Source: Pagrus major (Eukaryota; Chordata; Actinopteri; Spariformes; Sparidae). From it: a stretch of DNA of 64,000 bases. The translations under genes were made by a program, and so were the position numbers. Positions 1-11,400 of this stretch are shown piece by piece. The stretch is taken from assembly GCF_040436345.1 (NCBI RefSeq), contig NC_133220.1, positions 10,919,664 through 10,983,663 on the forward strand, read 5' to 3'. How positions within the stretch are numbered: the stretch's first letter is position 1; every line of letters begins with the position of its first letter. The notes under the pieces are model-generated. The model ran no database searches. It was not told where the DNA came from and worked only from the letters and a program-made list of their open reading frames with translations.

Positions 1-3000
1 ACGAACAAACACTGATTTTTACCTTATCTTCTGGTTTTTCGGCGTCCACACAGTCTTGGATGTATTTCACCAAAGAGTCGATCAAACCTCGACATTTTCT
101 CATCGCCTGCCTGTTGCTTTGCTTCGTGCTGCTTAGGTTTCTGTTGAAAACAAAATATATGATAAGTCATGTATGGTATATATTACATGTGATATGTTAA
201 ACAATGTTTGATACACTGACGTTTACACAGACACACAGATCATAGCGACTGCTATAAGTGTTTAAAATGTAATGTAATGTAAAGAATATTGGGCTTATTT
301 GTGTTGATCTTGCAGGAAAGATTTCAAGAATTGATTTAACAGAAACTCTTGAGAAACACTTTTCTCGTCTACTTAACAATAGCAATTTTGTACAATCAGG
401 GAAATGAACAAAACACAGCAAAGTACAGCCTTCCCAGAATGACTACAGGAAGTCAGATGTCAAAAATGAAAGTAGTGTTTTTGCTGACGAAGTATAAGAT
501 AACAATAGCTGGTTTGATTGATGGTAATGTTATTGAATGAAAACTATTAAAAAGCCTTCAGACTCCGCTGCCAGCTTTTTTATTGTTTCTGACGAGATCT
601 AATGATTTGGTAAGATGATGAAGGTTCAAGCTATGTGCAGCAAGAAGAAAATAAAAATAATTTCGGTCAATGAAGGCAGATTAAATATGAGAAACAACTG
701 TCAGTACAATGAAACACATACAAATGCTACACACGACCTTAAAGCTCAATCAAATCTCTACAGCGCTTCAGACAAAATCTATAAAACATGAAGGCAGAAA
801 TTTTGTGTGCTGTTGTATTAAACCAATTAGTTTTGGCAAAGTGTCGCATTAAATATAACACATTCCTCATACAGGTGACTTAATAACCAACTTTTCAGTA
901 AATGAAGTCATGTCACTATTGTTGGACTATTAATTTATCTTTGTCCAAGTCTATGATCTTCAGTTAAATGGTAGTTATTTGTATTATTTTACAGAGAACG
1001 TCCGGTAACGTTGCTCTGTAGACCAAACACGTATGAGGAAAAAAAATCTGACATTGCCGTATCTGCCCCTGAACATGCGTTGGCAGCGTTCAAGAGTTTA
1101 AAGTGGCAGTTTCTAAATATATCACGAGGCAAGAAACAACTAGTATCAGTGTGTGTAACAGTGATTGTGGCAACTTTACATCCTCCCTATGACTCATTCA
1201 CACCTATGACTCATTCACATGGTCATGAAAAAAACTGACTTAACCAGTTTTGTACCGACCTTAGCCTATCACGTATCTTTTCTCGCGCACATCATCATTT
1301 TCAAGCAAAATAAATCTTGCACGCTTAATATTTACAGCTGTATTGATGGATGTATATACGTATGTTGGGCTACACATAATCAATAAGATCTTAAGCCTTG
1401 TGTTTTTGCTTACCTGAGACATCCTGTGGTGTGAAAGAAGGCCTCAGGGTCGCCGTTGGTCCAGTCAGGACCTGTTGTGTGAGGCAGGATCACACGCTCC
1501 ATTAAGACAGGCAGGGCGGTCTTCAGCAGGTCCGGCTTCAGGGTGTCTGCAGAGGACAAATTCCAGAGGAGACCTGGAAAGAAAGATTATAACCTCAGCT
1601 GTTTGAGCAGCACGTCCATCAAACGTTCATTCAATGACAGTGGGAGAAACATTTTTTGTTATAAGAGGCTTCAAAGCAGCATCGCGTTTTATTAATCCTG
1701 GCAGCGCCTGTGCAGTATAAACACCACAGCCTCTTGTATCATCAACATTGTTTCAGTGCCGCACCGTAGCACCAGACCTCAGAGCGACTTCTTTCCTCAG
1801 GCTGTGAGAATTCATCCTCAGCACTCAACCGTAACAAATAAATTAGTTTTAATTTTATGACTTGTAAATAACCAATCTTCTCACTGATCGTCTCGTTTGC
1901 TTACAGTATAGAGGCATCAATATTAAAGTGAGACTGCTTCATAACCAGTTAGAAACTCCTTGTAATGCGTTAAAGGTTCATGTACATTTGACTATTCTAT
2001 CAAATGTTTCAGTTACAGGAAAACCTCTGTGTCAGTCGGATAACAGAGGCTACATTTTAAATTTTTAAACTGTATACACTTGCATCGAAATGGACATTAA
2101 ACTTTTATCAGGGGAACAGTAGCAGTAGACACTTTGTAGAATGACACTCAGGAATAGCTCTTGGTGACTGACACCAGGATCTAGACAGGATTACGCACAA
2201 GTGGCTCTCTGACTTGTTTGCAGTGTGTGTGTTTGATAGGTGTGTGTGTGTGTGTACGTCTGTCGCACACTTCAAAGCTAACGCATACCTGTCAGCTGTT
2301 TCTGTACCTCGGCGGAGTCTGTATCACGGAGCAGACTCGCAGCCTCTTCGATACCACTGCAGCGATGGATCTCTTCCTTGTTCTTGTCGCTTTTAAAGGA
2401 CAGGTTACGGAGGGCGGCCGAGGCTGCCTGGTTGACCTGGACACTCGGGCTTTGCAGCAGACTCACCAAGGGAAGGATCCCATTGTACTTCAACACCTGC
2501 GAGACAAGAAGGCTTCAGGAGGTAGCACAGCTGAGGAACACAATCATTAACCACGATGAAATGACAGTGAATCATTGATATTGTTACATCATGATGTGGC
2601 AGACTAATGATCGTTTCTCAGGAGAAAGTATCAATACTCATCCCTGCAGTATTGCCACTATATTGATCTCTAGGAATTTGGTGAGAAATGTCGTGATATT
2701 TGATTTTATCGCCCAGTCCTAGCATTTATAAAGTGCTTTTGAGGAGATTTCAAAATATCGAGATATATATAAGTAGTGTATTGCAGTATATTTAAAGGCC
2801 AGCCCTACCCCAAAAAACCCAAGTTTACTACATGTTTGAGTTATAATCCTTAAGACTTTCATAAAATAAAACTATGTTTTTAGGGTCAGCATTTTAACAG
2901 CAATAGCTATTCAATATATTTTCATCCAGTAATGACCTGTCTAAATGGCAGTTTTCATTGTCAGTGGCGGAGTCCGCCATTCATGCACAGGATTCAAATT

Positions 3001-6000
3001 AAACTTCCACACAGGTGGAACTTTCACTGATATCATCTTCACTGTTTACTGTAACACTGTATCAGTTACTGCTGATGCAAAGCATCTTTTTCATAACGCT
3101 GCTGCTTTACTCGGTAAAACAAACGATGGCTTTTATTATTAAAGCAGCACAATAAAACTCTTAGTCTTGCCAAATACGTCATGGCTCGGATAGGACCAGA
3201 GATCCCAGCTGAGCCCATACATATAAACTAATTTGAAGCTAAAAAAGTTTTAGTTGTAGTGCTACTTTTACATTTTAAGAAGTTAATTTATGTTATATTA
3301 CACTATGCATTATGATTTTAGTTTATATTAGTCAAGGGTGGTACACGTTCCTTAATCAAGCTGCCTCACAGAAGACAGGAGGCCTGAGGCCCTGCACAGG
3401 AAGGGAGTATGGTTTGGTTTGCTGGTCTTCTGGAGGTGGAGTTAGAGAAGCTACAATTCTTAGAAGGTGAGGGAGGTCAAAAGCAGCTCAACAATAATTG
3501 TTGCCTCAGGGCCTCCAAACAGGTTAACCCAGCCAGCCATGGTCACTTCAAATCAAAGGTCAAGTCAGGTTTTGACACGGAGCGGTTATATAATGACTAA
3601 AAAAGCCATCCTTTGTCAGCTGCCATCCCTCAAACCTTCCACTGAATCTCAGGTTAAACTTGGATGGAAATTAAAGATAACAAGACAACCCACCTCCTCT
3701 TTAGCCTTGTCATCGATGTAAGTGTTGTGCTGTATGTAGGTGGCTCCGCAGTGCTGATATGTCTCATCCCCGCTGGAAAGAAGCTCCACAGCCTCCTTCA
3801 TGGTGATTTCAGCCACTGCGACGTTGCCATTTGACCTGCAGGGAAATAAAAAGCAATCAAAATGCTTTTTAAACACATACTGTGAACAATTTATTTATTT
3901 AAGCATGTTATTCATATCATTTGAAATTAAGAAAAAATAATCATGTGAGTCAGAGAAAACAGATTTTTTCCTCACTCACCCAGACTCTCCTTTGATTTTC
4001 ACAGCACTCTGGGAGACTTGAGGCTTTGACTGTACTTTGGACCCGTCAATTGTGCTGTACACAAACTGGTTGCTTGATTTGGCCTGACCGAAGCCATCCA
4101 GAGTTTTGCTGTTCACGAACTGGTTGTTTGATGTGCCCTGACTGAAGCCATCCAGAGTTTTGCCGTTCACGAACTGGTTGTTTGATGTGCCCTGACCGAA
4201 GCCATCCAGAGTTTTGCCGTTCACGAACTGGTTGTTTGATGTGCCCTGACCGAAGCCATCCAGAGTTTTGCTGTTCACGAACTGTTTGTTTGATTTGCTC
4301 TGACCGAAGCCATCCAGAGTTTTGCTGTACACGATCTGTTTGCTTGATTTGCTCCGACCGAAGCCATTCATAGTGTTGAGCTGAGGCTGGGATTTGGTGC
4401 TCACTATATACTGACTGGTGGGCCTTTCCGTCCTGTAGATGCTCATGTTGGAGAGGAGTCTCTGCGGAGGAGCAGAGCGTTTTGGCTGGGAGGTGTACCA
4501 CAACATATCGGGCTCGCTGCGGCTGGTGTTGGTTTGAGGGACCGCCATGGTGCCGAGAGAGGCGTAACCCTTATGGTAGTGATAGGAAGAAGCTGCTGTG
4601 TTCGTCTTCAGAGTGGATCCCTTAATGTTGCTGACTGAGTGCCAGTTCATGTTTTTCTCGAGGCCAAGCTGTAGATCCAAAGCATATGTTTTCAATTAGA
4701 GATAATCCTGTCTGAAAGAAGGCGTAATTCGCCAGCGACTGAGCAAGGAGACAGAGTGATTGACGGGGAGCTGGCAAAGACAAGTCAAATTGTGAAACAA
4801 CTTTTTGGTGTGCTGGTTGTTGCTTATAAGGATTACTGGCAGTCTCTATAGAAGAGACACGTTTTTGTGTGATGAGGCAGAAAGACTCCGGGAGGATTTG
4901 GAAACAGGTTTTCGAGGAAGAAATCGGAGGAAAGTCAACTGGGGACAACACAGCGTTCATCTTCTGTTCCCTATTATTGATATTAGGCCCCGACCATATG
5001 GTATATCCAGTGTCGAGGTTTGAAGTAAAGATTCCCTACATGCAAAAGACATCTTTGACTGTTATTAAGATTTTCAGATTATTTTATTTTCTCCACATTT
5101 CCTTTATTCATTCTAATGTCTCAAAAGGGATTGACTAGTCAGTTAGTCGTTAAACAGAAAGTTAGCCAGCAACTATTTTAATTATAATGAAAAATGCCAA
5201 ATATTTGCTTGTTCCAGCTTTTCAAACATGTGGATTTACTACTTTTATTTGACATATATGATGGTAAATGACATTTTTGAGTTTTGGATTGTAAGTAAGT
5301 AATTTTTCAAAAAAATTTTGTCACTTTATGGACGAAATAATTTGTTCATTGCAATCTAAATAGTGTTTTAAATACTTTAACACACTATAAAAATGGTAAT
5401 TCAAAGATACTATGTTTCTAAGACCTAAAATCAGCCTTCACTGTGAAATCTGACAGTGACGCTGCTCTACGGTGGCTACGGCCCTGCCTCAGTCATAACA
5501 CTGACTACACACTGACGATAACACAACCAGAAGATTCACTCTTGTCAGTCAATGGTGTGATAAAAAAACAAGATAAGATTTTTATAACTTACAGCTCCAG
5601 AATATCCGTTTCCAAAGGAGAGGCTTCCATTGGCTGCACTCGAATGTGACTTCGGGCCATCGATGAACACGGAGTCATAGTCGTAAATAGGGCCTGAGGA
5701 GAAATGTTGAAGTTTATCAGCTGTTATCGTACGTAAAGTACATACCTGAGATCACGCTTACTGATTTATGGCCTTTGTTTAAGGTGTTACATACTAGGTT
5801 CCCTGGCGGTGAGTCTGATGGTTAATGCCTTAGGTTAATATACCATATTTGACTTAAAAAGTTAGACTTTTGGACATTGTGGTCATTCAATTAAAATAAT
5901 GAACTGTTGTTATCCTGTTTTTCACACATAAACAGGCCTCAGGTTTGAAGAGTGTCCTCTATTTCTGATTAATGCATTTTTTTTTCTGTAAGTCGGAAAC

Positions 6001-7699
6001 TCTACATCAGCACGCTTGGACTGTAATTAGAGATGTATAGAAACAATAAGGTTGCGAGTCTCCCGAAGACAAACCAAAAACAATGGTCTTTTCAGTTGCT
6101 ATAGATTTGTGTCATTCCTTGAATTTTGCTGACTCGTCACTCTCACTTCTTGTGAACAGGCACTGGGGGGATTCTGAGCGGAGGACTTTTTAACCCTTTA
6201 TTTACTCATTATTAATATTCATGAACTAAAAGTAATTACATTTGATCATAGCTTACTGACTCTAAAAAATACTGTGTGTAAAAGTGAAAAAACACGACCA
6301 CAGTAACCTCCAGAGGGGCAGCCAGGATTTTCAAAAACCCCCCCACGCACAAATAAGTGACAAGTCCTGCCGCATTTTGTTTACATATTAGTATTTTTCT
6401 ACGGTAACTATTAAAGACTATTTTCTGCAATTTTTATTTAAGTATTCCTCAAAGAAATTCCCCTGAAAACCAACAACTGCCAATAAATGCATCACAATTA
6501 ACCCCAAACTCCAAAAGATATAACTGGTGCCAGATCACATCACTCTGAAGAAAGAAGACAACTTCCTCAAGTATTATTTGGATATAATGAACAATATATA
6601 AAGCATTACAGGTTTATTTACCCATATAAAGGACTTGCCAATGGTGTTTTAAAGGGTAAGTTCACCCAAAAATGAAAATTCAGTCATCATATACTGATAT
6701 TTTGATGGACAACTGGGGGAAAGTGTTGTAGTCAACGAAACCAAAAAGAGAGACAGAAAAACAGCCAAATAATTCTCACGAGTGGCTCCAATCAGCTCGT
6801 CCAGCGTAGTCCAAGTCACCGCAAGCCCCGAGATCCCAAATTGATTTGAAAAGACGTTATTTACACCCTCGACACCTGGTCAGCTCATGCACCCACTCCC
6901 GACAGGGTGCATTATGCTTTTATTTCACCAGCTACAGTGAAGAGTTTGGGTGTAAATAATGTCTTTACAAATCTATTTGGGATCTCGGGAATTTCAGAGA
7001 CTTGGATCACACCGGCCGAGCTGTATGGAGCCATTTAATGTTTGCTTATTAGTTTTTACATTTTAAAACAAGTCCCCATCTACGTATTGTTGCTGCTGCA
7101 ACCCTGTTTGGCTGTGAAGCTCCAGAATCATTGTGTGTGGACTATGAAACTTTCCCAACTTCCCATCAGCATCGGGACGAGTAGATAATGACTGAATTTT
7201 CATTTCTTGGGTGAACTGCTCCTTTAAAAAGGAAATTCCCTTGAATTCATCACAACCAACTCTTTTAAAGCTGTAATTTCGCCTTTTTTCCTCTCTAATT
7301 GGTGCCAGATCACACCATTCTTTCCAGAACACTTCCTGAAACATAAGGAAATTATGAACCACAGCGTCACAGGTTTATTAACCAACATAAGAGTTGTGTT
7401 TTAAAGCCCTCGGGGATACTAAAGATGAATCCTGGAGGAAATCACTCCACAAACTTCTAGGATTTAAAACTGAAATCAACCCGAGTACCTGTATCTAGGG
7501 CCCAGGTGTAGTGGCTGCTCTTACTTGTTGGAGATAAGGTGCTGCTGCTCCTGGACTTGGTCCTCCTGATAGTTTTCTGCACTTGCTCCATGACGCGCTG
7601 CTGGCCCGATCGGAACTGGTTAACGGAGGGCAGCGCCAGCGACGTGTCGTCCACATCCATGATGGAGATGACGGATTTCAGCGGATCCAGACTCATCAT
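1..7699 (-). CDS. pkp1: Plakophilin 1 (5' part of gene, seven coding exons in window)
   Basis: Desmosomal plaque armadillo protein that links desmoplakin and keratins to desmosomal cadherins and also has a nuclear pool. Coding exons in transcript order: 7489-7699, 5593-5693, 3980-4668, 3694-3835, 2289-2496, 1414-1573, 23-140. All have GT-AG borders and phases add up (codons 1-543 visible). Family matches seen: the head with DTSLALPS and QQRVMEQVQKTIRR; RSEPD in the head; the armadillo run with GATYIQH, QAASAALRNLSF, IQKQLTG-type EVQKQLTG, LLWNLSS, FFHTTGCLRNLSS and GLIDSLVKYIQ, which parallel human PKP1. The start is the first of two adjacent ATGs. The remaining armadillo repeats lie beyond position 1. 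The head is enlarged by an internal repeat. Other plakophilins fit less well at the N-terminal head. Identity is confident; the fish paralogue letter is not determined. Confidence 0.93.
23..140 (-). CDS. pkp1: pkp1 armadillo exon, last one in window
   Basis: 118 bp. Encodes NLSSTKQSNRQAM then GLIDSLVKYIQDCVDAE, matching the human NLSSADAGRQTM...GLIDSLMAYVQNCV region. Donor at 21-22 (complement). The gene continues to the left of the window. Confidence 0.9.
141..1413 (-). other. pkp1: pkp1 intron
   Basis: No coding signal found. AT-rich, with short ORFs lacking recognisable motifs. Confidence 0.6.
1414..3835 (-). CDS. pkp1: pkp1 armadillo-repeat exons (3694-3835, 2289-2496, 1414-1573)
   Basis: Three exons encoding the first armadillo repeats. 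3694-3835 encodes EITMKEAVELLSSGDE and GATYIQH; 2289-2496 encodes VLKYNGILPLVSLL, QAASAALRNLSF and GIEEAASLLRDT; 1414-1573 encodes LLWNLSS, LKPDLLKTALPVL and FFHTTGCLR. Each parallels the same place in human PKP1. Phases 2/0, 0/1 and 1/2 join without shift. Human PKP1b inserts 21 residues after the CLR equivalent by alternative splicing; no such extra exon is obvious in the intron at 141-1413. Confidence 0.9.
1674..1990. repeat. Dispersed repeat, related to 46515-46790
   Basis: Inside a pkp1 intron. Shares many blocks in the same order with the copy near 46.5 kb, for example ctttcctcaggctg, ttcatcctcagca, ttatgactt, and gagactg followed by ttcataac. Likely an old MITE family, diverged. The remaining intron sequence (1574-2288) shows nothing else. 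Confidence 0.6.
2497..3693 (-). other. pkp1: pkp1 intron
   Basis: 1.2 kb without recognisable coding sequence. A short TG run at 2236-2254 sits just across the 2289-2496 exon. Nothing else identified. Confidence 0.5.
3980..4668 (-). CDS. pkp1: pkp1 large head-domain exon with 18-residue repeats
   Basis: 689 bp, residues 105 to about 334, serine/asparagine-rich and likely disordered. It contains the conserved RSEPD site and six 18-residue repeats at 4051-4374. The acceptor (ctacag before CTTGGCCTC) has a poor pyrimidine tract. The better-looking AG upstream (complement of about 4711-4712) would bring an in-frame TAA or break the frame, so I chose the weaker site. Donor GG/gtgagt at 3978-3979. 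Confidence 0.85.
4051..4374 (-). repeat. pkp1: Six tandem 54-bp coding repeats in pkp1
   Basis: Six in-frame units of 54 bp (18 residues), consensus TLDGFGQ-x-x-S-N-x-QFVNSK, residues about 203-310 of the model. The central two units are nearly identical and the outer units are diverged (RSKSSKQIVYSK at the 5' side, AKSSNQFVYST at the 3' side), a pattern typical of unequal exchange in the middle of an array. I recall no such repeat in mammalian PKP1. Confidence 0.93.
5137..5350. repeat. Degenerate copy of GGGCTGCAACTAA repeat family
   Basis: Contains the internal signature of this fish family (gactagtcagttagtcgtt, attataatgaaaaatgcc, ttttggattgtaagt), as at 45.7 and 56.7 kb. Partial and diverged. 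Lies in the pkp1 intron between exons 2 and 3. Confidence 0.5.
5593..5693 (-). CDS. pkp1: pkp1 coding exon 2
   Basis: 101 bp, residues 71-104. The encoded GPIYDYDSVFIDGP segment is acidic and tyrosine-rich, comparable to the MYDGLADNYNY stretch of the human head. Acceptor CAG before GCCCT and donor GCT/gtaagt are both strong. Frame continues from exon 1 (ACA G / GC CCT) and into exon 3 at phase 0. Confidence 0.85.
6653..7223. mobile_element. TTAA-flanked MITE, family A (571 bp)
   Basis: Bounded by TTAA at 6649-6652 and 7224-7227. Terminal inverted repeats of about 35 bp: left agggtaagttcacccaaaaa, right (reverse complement) aggagcagttcacccaagaa, both followed by atgaaaattcagtcat. Non-coding. 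A second copy of the same family is at 48044-48599. The TTAA target suggests piggyBac-type mobilisation, but no transposase is present. Sits in pkp1 intron 1. Confidence 0.88.
7489..7699 (-). CDS. pkp1: pkp1 first coding exon (head domain start)
   Basis: Encodes residues 1-70. The motif LDPLKSVISI is followed by DTSLALPS and a basic, glutamine-rich stretch (QQRVMEQVQKTIRRTKS) that aligns with the start of the human PKP1 head, which binds desmoplakin. Ends in phase 1 at a GT donor (complement of 7487-7488). A T run at about 7718-7735 lies just upstream on the plus strand, within the presumed 5' UTR or proximal promoter. I saw no clear TATA box. Confidence 0.9.
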
Positions 7700-8235
7700 T
7701 TTGAGGGTTTTTTTGTATTTTTTTTTTTTTTTTTTCGGCCAGCAGACAAACAGGCGAGGCTCGTAGCGGGAAGCCAGTCAGCTGCGGAGTGTCGGTGCGG
7801 TGATAAAAGCCCTGCACCTTGCCCTGCCCTGCGATTAGACCGCGCCCATATGTGCACACAATACAGGCTGAGCTGCAGGGAGGGAGGCCTCATCTGTCCC
7901 CCTCTCTCTGCACTTTCTCTTACCTGTCCTGACAAATACAACTCTATTAATGCTGGAGGAGTGCACTGACTCCACTACTGTACTCTGACAGATGCCACTT
8001 TTACTTTGCTAGAGGCTTTTACTGCTTCTCTCTTCTTCTCCTCCACATTCAGCTGGGAGCAATTGGACTTAATACTCCAGTGTTTATTATCTGACAACAC
8101 GAAGAGCTCATATAACATTAAAAACGTGTGATAGTTGAAACTACCTAACAGTATATGCAAGTAGAGCTGAAATTAGTCGATTAATCAATAATCGAAAATT
8201 AAATGGGAACTATTTTGATAATCTTTGACCTCATT

Positions 8236-8466
8236 GGTAACAATTTATGATAAGCATCATTAATAAATGGTGCATTTATAGTTAATTAAACTTTAGTTAA
8301 TAGTTATTTGACTGTTAACAAACAATGACGTGCTTTAAAAACAATATTTACAGTTGCAACTTTCCTAATAAATGCTCTGTAAAGCATGTCATTGTTTGAT
8401 AACAGTGAAATAACTATTAACTAAAGTTTAATCAAGTTTTAATGATGGTTATTATAAAGTGTTACC
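8236..8466. mobile_element. Foldback (palindromic) MITE, 231 bp
   Basis: Starts ggtaac and ends gttacc. The left half (ttaattaaactttagttaat, then agttatttgactgttaac) is mirrored by the right half (aacagtgaaataact, attaactaaagtttaat). Nearly the whole element is one imperfect hairpin around a short A-rich centre. Non-coding. Confidence 0.8.
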
Positions 8467-8498
8467 AATAATTTTCATTTATTTTTCATTATTTAGAC

Positions 8499-9072
8499 CA
8501 GGGGTGCCCAAACTTTTTTCTCTTGGAGGGCCAAAACTGAAACTTAATGACCAAAATGTTTAAAGACACTTTTGTCCAAAGCAACTTACAGTAATTCATA
8601 CACTGATGGCGGTGGCTGCCATGCAAGGTGCCGACCAGCACATCAGGAGCAGTTTGGGGTTCAGTATCTTGCCCATGGACACTTCGACACGCAGACCAGG
8701 GGAATCAAACCAGCCATCTCCCGATAACAAGACGCTGAGTCTACCACTGAGTCACAGCTGCCCACGGCAAAACAAACACTGTTGTTGCGTTGTTATGATG
8801 CTAAACTGTTGAAGGATCTGAAGTTCCCATAACTGACTGACTTCCTGCACAAAGTGTCACTCTGCTGCCAAACTCAGATTATGAAAATAATAACAATAAT
8901 AATAATAATAAGAGATTTTACATTATCACTAATTAACGTAAACATCGATTTTAATAATACTTTTTTAAAATTAGTTCTAAAAAACAATTCTCATTTGAAA
9001 CATCTGGCGGGCTAAATCAAACCCTATGGTGGGCCCAAATTTGGTCCATGGGCCACACTTTGGGCATCTCTG
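8499..9072. mobile_element. hAT-type non-autonomous element with 8-bp target duplication
   Basis: 574 bp. Left terminus caggggtgcccaaact, right terminus reversed cagagatgcccaaagt. The flanks atttagac (8491-8498) and atttagcc (9073-9080) form an 8-bp target-site duplication with one mismatch, as expected for hAT. No transposase. A tRNA-derived SINE is inserted inside. Confidence 0.88.
8562..8764 (-). mobile_element. tRNA-derived SINE nested in the hAT element
   Basis: Read on the minus strand it begins gtgggcagctgtgactcagtgg. It has an A-box-like tgactcagtgg (8744-8754) and a B-box-like ggtttgattcc (8701-8711), the polymerase III internal promoter of a tRNA head. The body (caagatactgaacccc, gcaccttgcatggcagcc) and the tail (gctttggacaaaagtgtctt) match a common teleost tRNA SINE. 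No long ORF. Boundaries approximate. Confidence 0.83.
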
Positions 9073-9299
9073 ATTTAGCCAAAACAAAATTTGGACAAAA
9101 GTGTGTTAATTTTCTTCATTTTTTAACACCAGACGATTAATCAAATAGTCAGAAGAATAATCTATAATGAAAATGATCATTAGTTGCAGTCCTGTTCAAA
9201 ATAGTTTAAAAGCTCCACCTCAACCAACTGAAACAGTAAAATCCTGCTTTTACATGAGTGCATGAGTGATGATAAGCTTACGATTTAATATATAATAGT

Positions 9300-11400
9300 A
9301 TAACAGGGGGCACTTTTCTGTGTTGAATACTTAAATACTTTTAATATTTTAAGTAGCCTACATTCTCCTTATAATACCTACATAGGCTACTTTTACTTAA
9401 CATTTTAAATACAAGAGTTTGACCAGTAATGGAGTATTTTTCCCTGTGGTATTAAAACTTTTATGCAAGTACAGGACCTGGAAACCTCCTCAACCATTAT
9501 GGACTTTTCCAGTAAAAAGTACAATATTTTCCTCTGAGAGTCGAAGTAAAATGCAGCAGAAAATAGGACGTTTACCCGTTTTAAAAGTTAATATTGTACT
9601 TTTAATATTTATTGCACATTTTGCTCATAATACTTCTGTACTAAAAGTACAGAAATTTGACTTTGACTTAAAAAAAAATCATTCTGTATTGCACTTAGGG
9701 ATAAGTACTTCTGCCACTACTGGAGTCAGTGCGCCTGCCATAGACCTGACAACCATCCGATCAATGAAGGCTTAATTTCATAATGTTATCAGATCATGTT
9801 CATGTAAATATAGGCCGCTACTACTACAGTCAGTCATTACAGCCTTGTCACAATTAACGGCTTTAACTCCGACCATTCAAACAAAATGTTGCACAATCAC
9901 CACACAGTAGACTATCAGAGATAAGGAAGGACTAACTCATAAAGCCCTCAGATGTGTGCATGCAGATTATAATGTAAGTGAAGTGGTGAGTAAAAGTTAA
10001 ATTGACCCTCCAGCTGAGTTCAGACCTGCTCACAGCGTCTGTTATTAAACCTTACCTGTAAGGGCTGGAAAGTGATGCCAACATTACAGTACACTGCAAG
10101 ACAAAAAATGTATTTACGAGTAGAAAATGATTTTATTTGTTTTGTAGCGAAGGAAACACAGTTAAACAGAACAGGATAGGACAGCATGTAGATTAAAACA
10201 ATGGGTAAATATTTTTTAGTAATCTAAGTACATTTACATTTATTACTAAGTACTGTACAATTTTGAAGTACTTTGAAGTCCATTTTCTGCGACCTTATTC
10301 TTGCACTTCACTACATTTCAAAGGCAGATATTGTACTTGTTCTGTACTTTTTAATTGTTCTCCACTAAATTTTCTCAATAACTTGAGTTACTAGTTACTT
10401 TGCAGATTGTAATTGGATTATTTACAAAAAATTAATAAAATAAAAGTAAATTTCAATAATTGACAATAAGTGTTGAACATTGGATCTTATCGACCCATAG
10501 TATTCACAGATGTAAATATACACGTAATTTACTTGTATTTGTACTTTTGATACTTCAATAAATGTATCGCCAGAGAATTACTTTTGATACTTTTGTAATA
10601 TCAGATACTTTAGGACTTTTTAGTAGTATTCATCTGGGTAACTTTCACATTTACCCAAAGCAATATCTTAATGCGTTTTATTTTACTTTTACTTTACTGG
10701 GTACTTTTCTGGGTACTTACCTATCAACTCCGTCAGACCTTCAGTAACTTCAAGTAATGATATTTGACTTCAGTGGAAAATGTACAGGTAAAAATACAAA
10801 GGCAACTTACTTGTCATGAAAAAGTGTCTACGTGTCTAAGTGTAACTAAGTGTCTTTACTTAAATACTGTACTTAACTACAAGTTTGAGTATTTGTGCTT
10901 TTCTTGATTATTTCCATTTTGTGCTATTTTATACTTTTGCCCTTCTACATTTTGAAGGCAAATATTTTACTTTTTACTCCAGTACATTTATTTTGATTGC
11001 GTGCAGCATAAGGGCCAAAGTAGTACATTTCTAAATTAATCTATTTAATCAGCAATGGATAAAAAAAAACAAAAAAAAACAATTAATTCCAATAATCAGA
11101 AAAATGAAATATTAGATCCTGTAAGCGGTACATTTATTGCCAGAAAATTACTTTTGATTCTTAAGTACATTTAATGTCAGATACTTTACACAAGTACTAT
11201 TTTACTCAAGTACTCTTCACAATGTTGACTTTCACTTTTACAAAAGTCATATTTTAACACGATATCTATATCAAGTATGATTTTTGGGTTCTTACCTTTC
11301 ATCTCCCTTAAACCTAATGTAACTTGACTTAAATATATCAAGTAAAGAAATGACTTTTGTTGAAAATGCACAGTTAAAAAAAAGCAAGTTACAAGTATTT
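9300..11400. repeat. Tandem fragments of tacttttac-type teleost repeat
   Basis: Several diverged fragments carry the hallmark phrases (cactacatttcaaaggcaga then attgtact at 10310-10335; ttactttttactccagtacatttattt at 10968-10994; actagttactttgcaga at about 10390-10406; protein-coding potential absent). At least three partial copies seem to lie end to end. Another copy is at 58795-59215. Class unknown to me. Confidence 0.6.

Larger units (their letters stand above)
8163..9192. repeat. GGGCTGCAACTAA-family element interrupted by nested insertions
   Basis: Left end tagagctgaaattagtcga; right end, reversed, reads aggactgcaactaatgatca. These are recognisable as opposite ends of one fish repeat (other copies at 39.7 and 56.7 kb). 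The body is split by a foldback MITE (8236-8466) and a hAT MITE (8499-9072). Confidence 0.7.

Noticed and set aside
4182..4373. Plus-strand repetitive ORF (CPDRSHPEFC repeats)
   Set aside because: Antisense shadow of the pkp1 18-residue repeat array.
7539..7969. Overlapping ORFs on both strands around the pkp1 start
   Set aside because: They are other-frame shadows of pkp1 exon 1 and its 5' flank, including poly-Phe/Lys from the T run.
8690..8764. Possible functional tRNA gene
   Set aside because: A and B box words are present, but the rest cannot fold as a tRNA and it continues into a SINE body.
8606..8812. Short ORF in the SINE
   Set aside because: Lies within the tRNA-derived SINE, which is non-coding.
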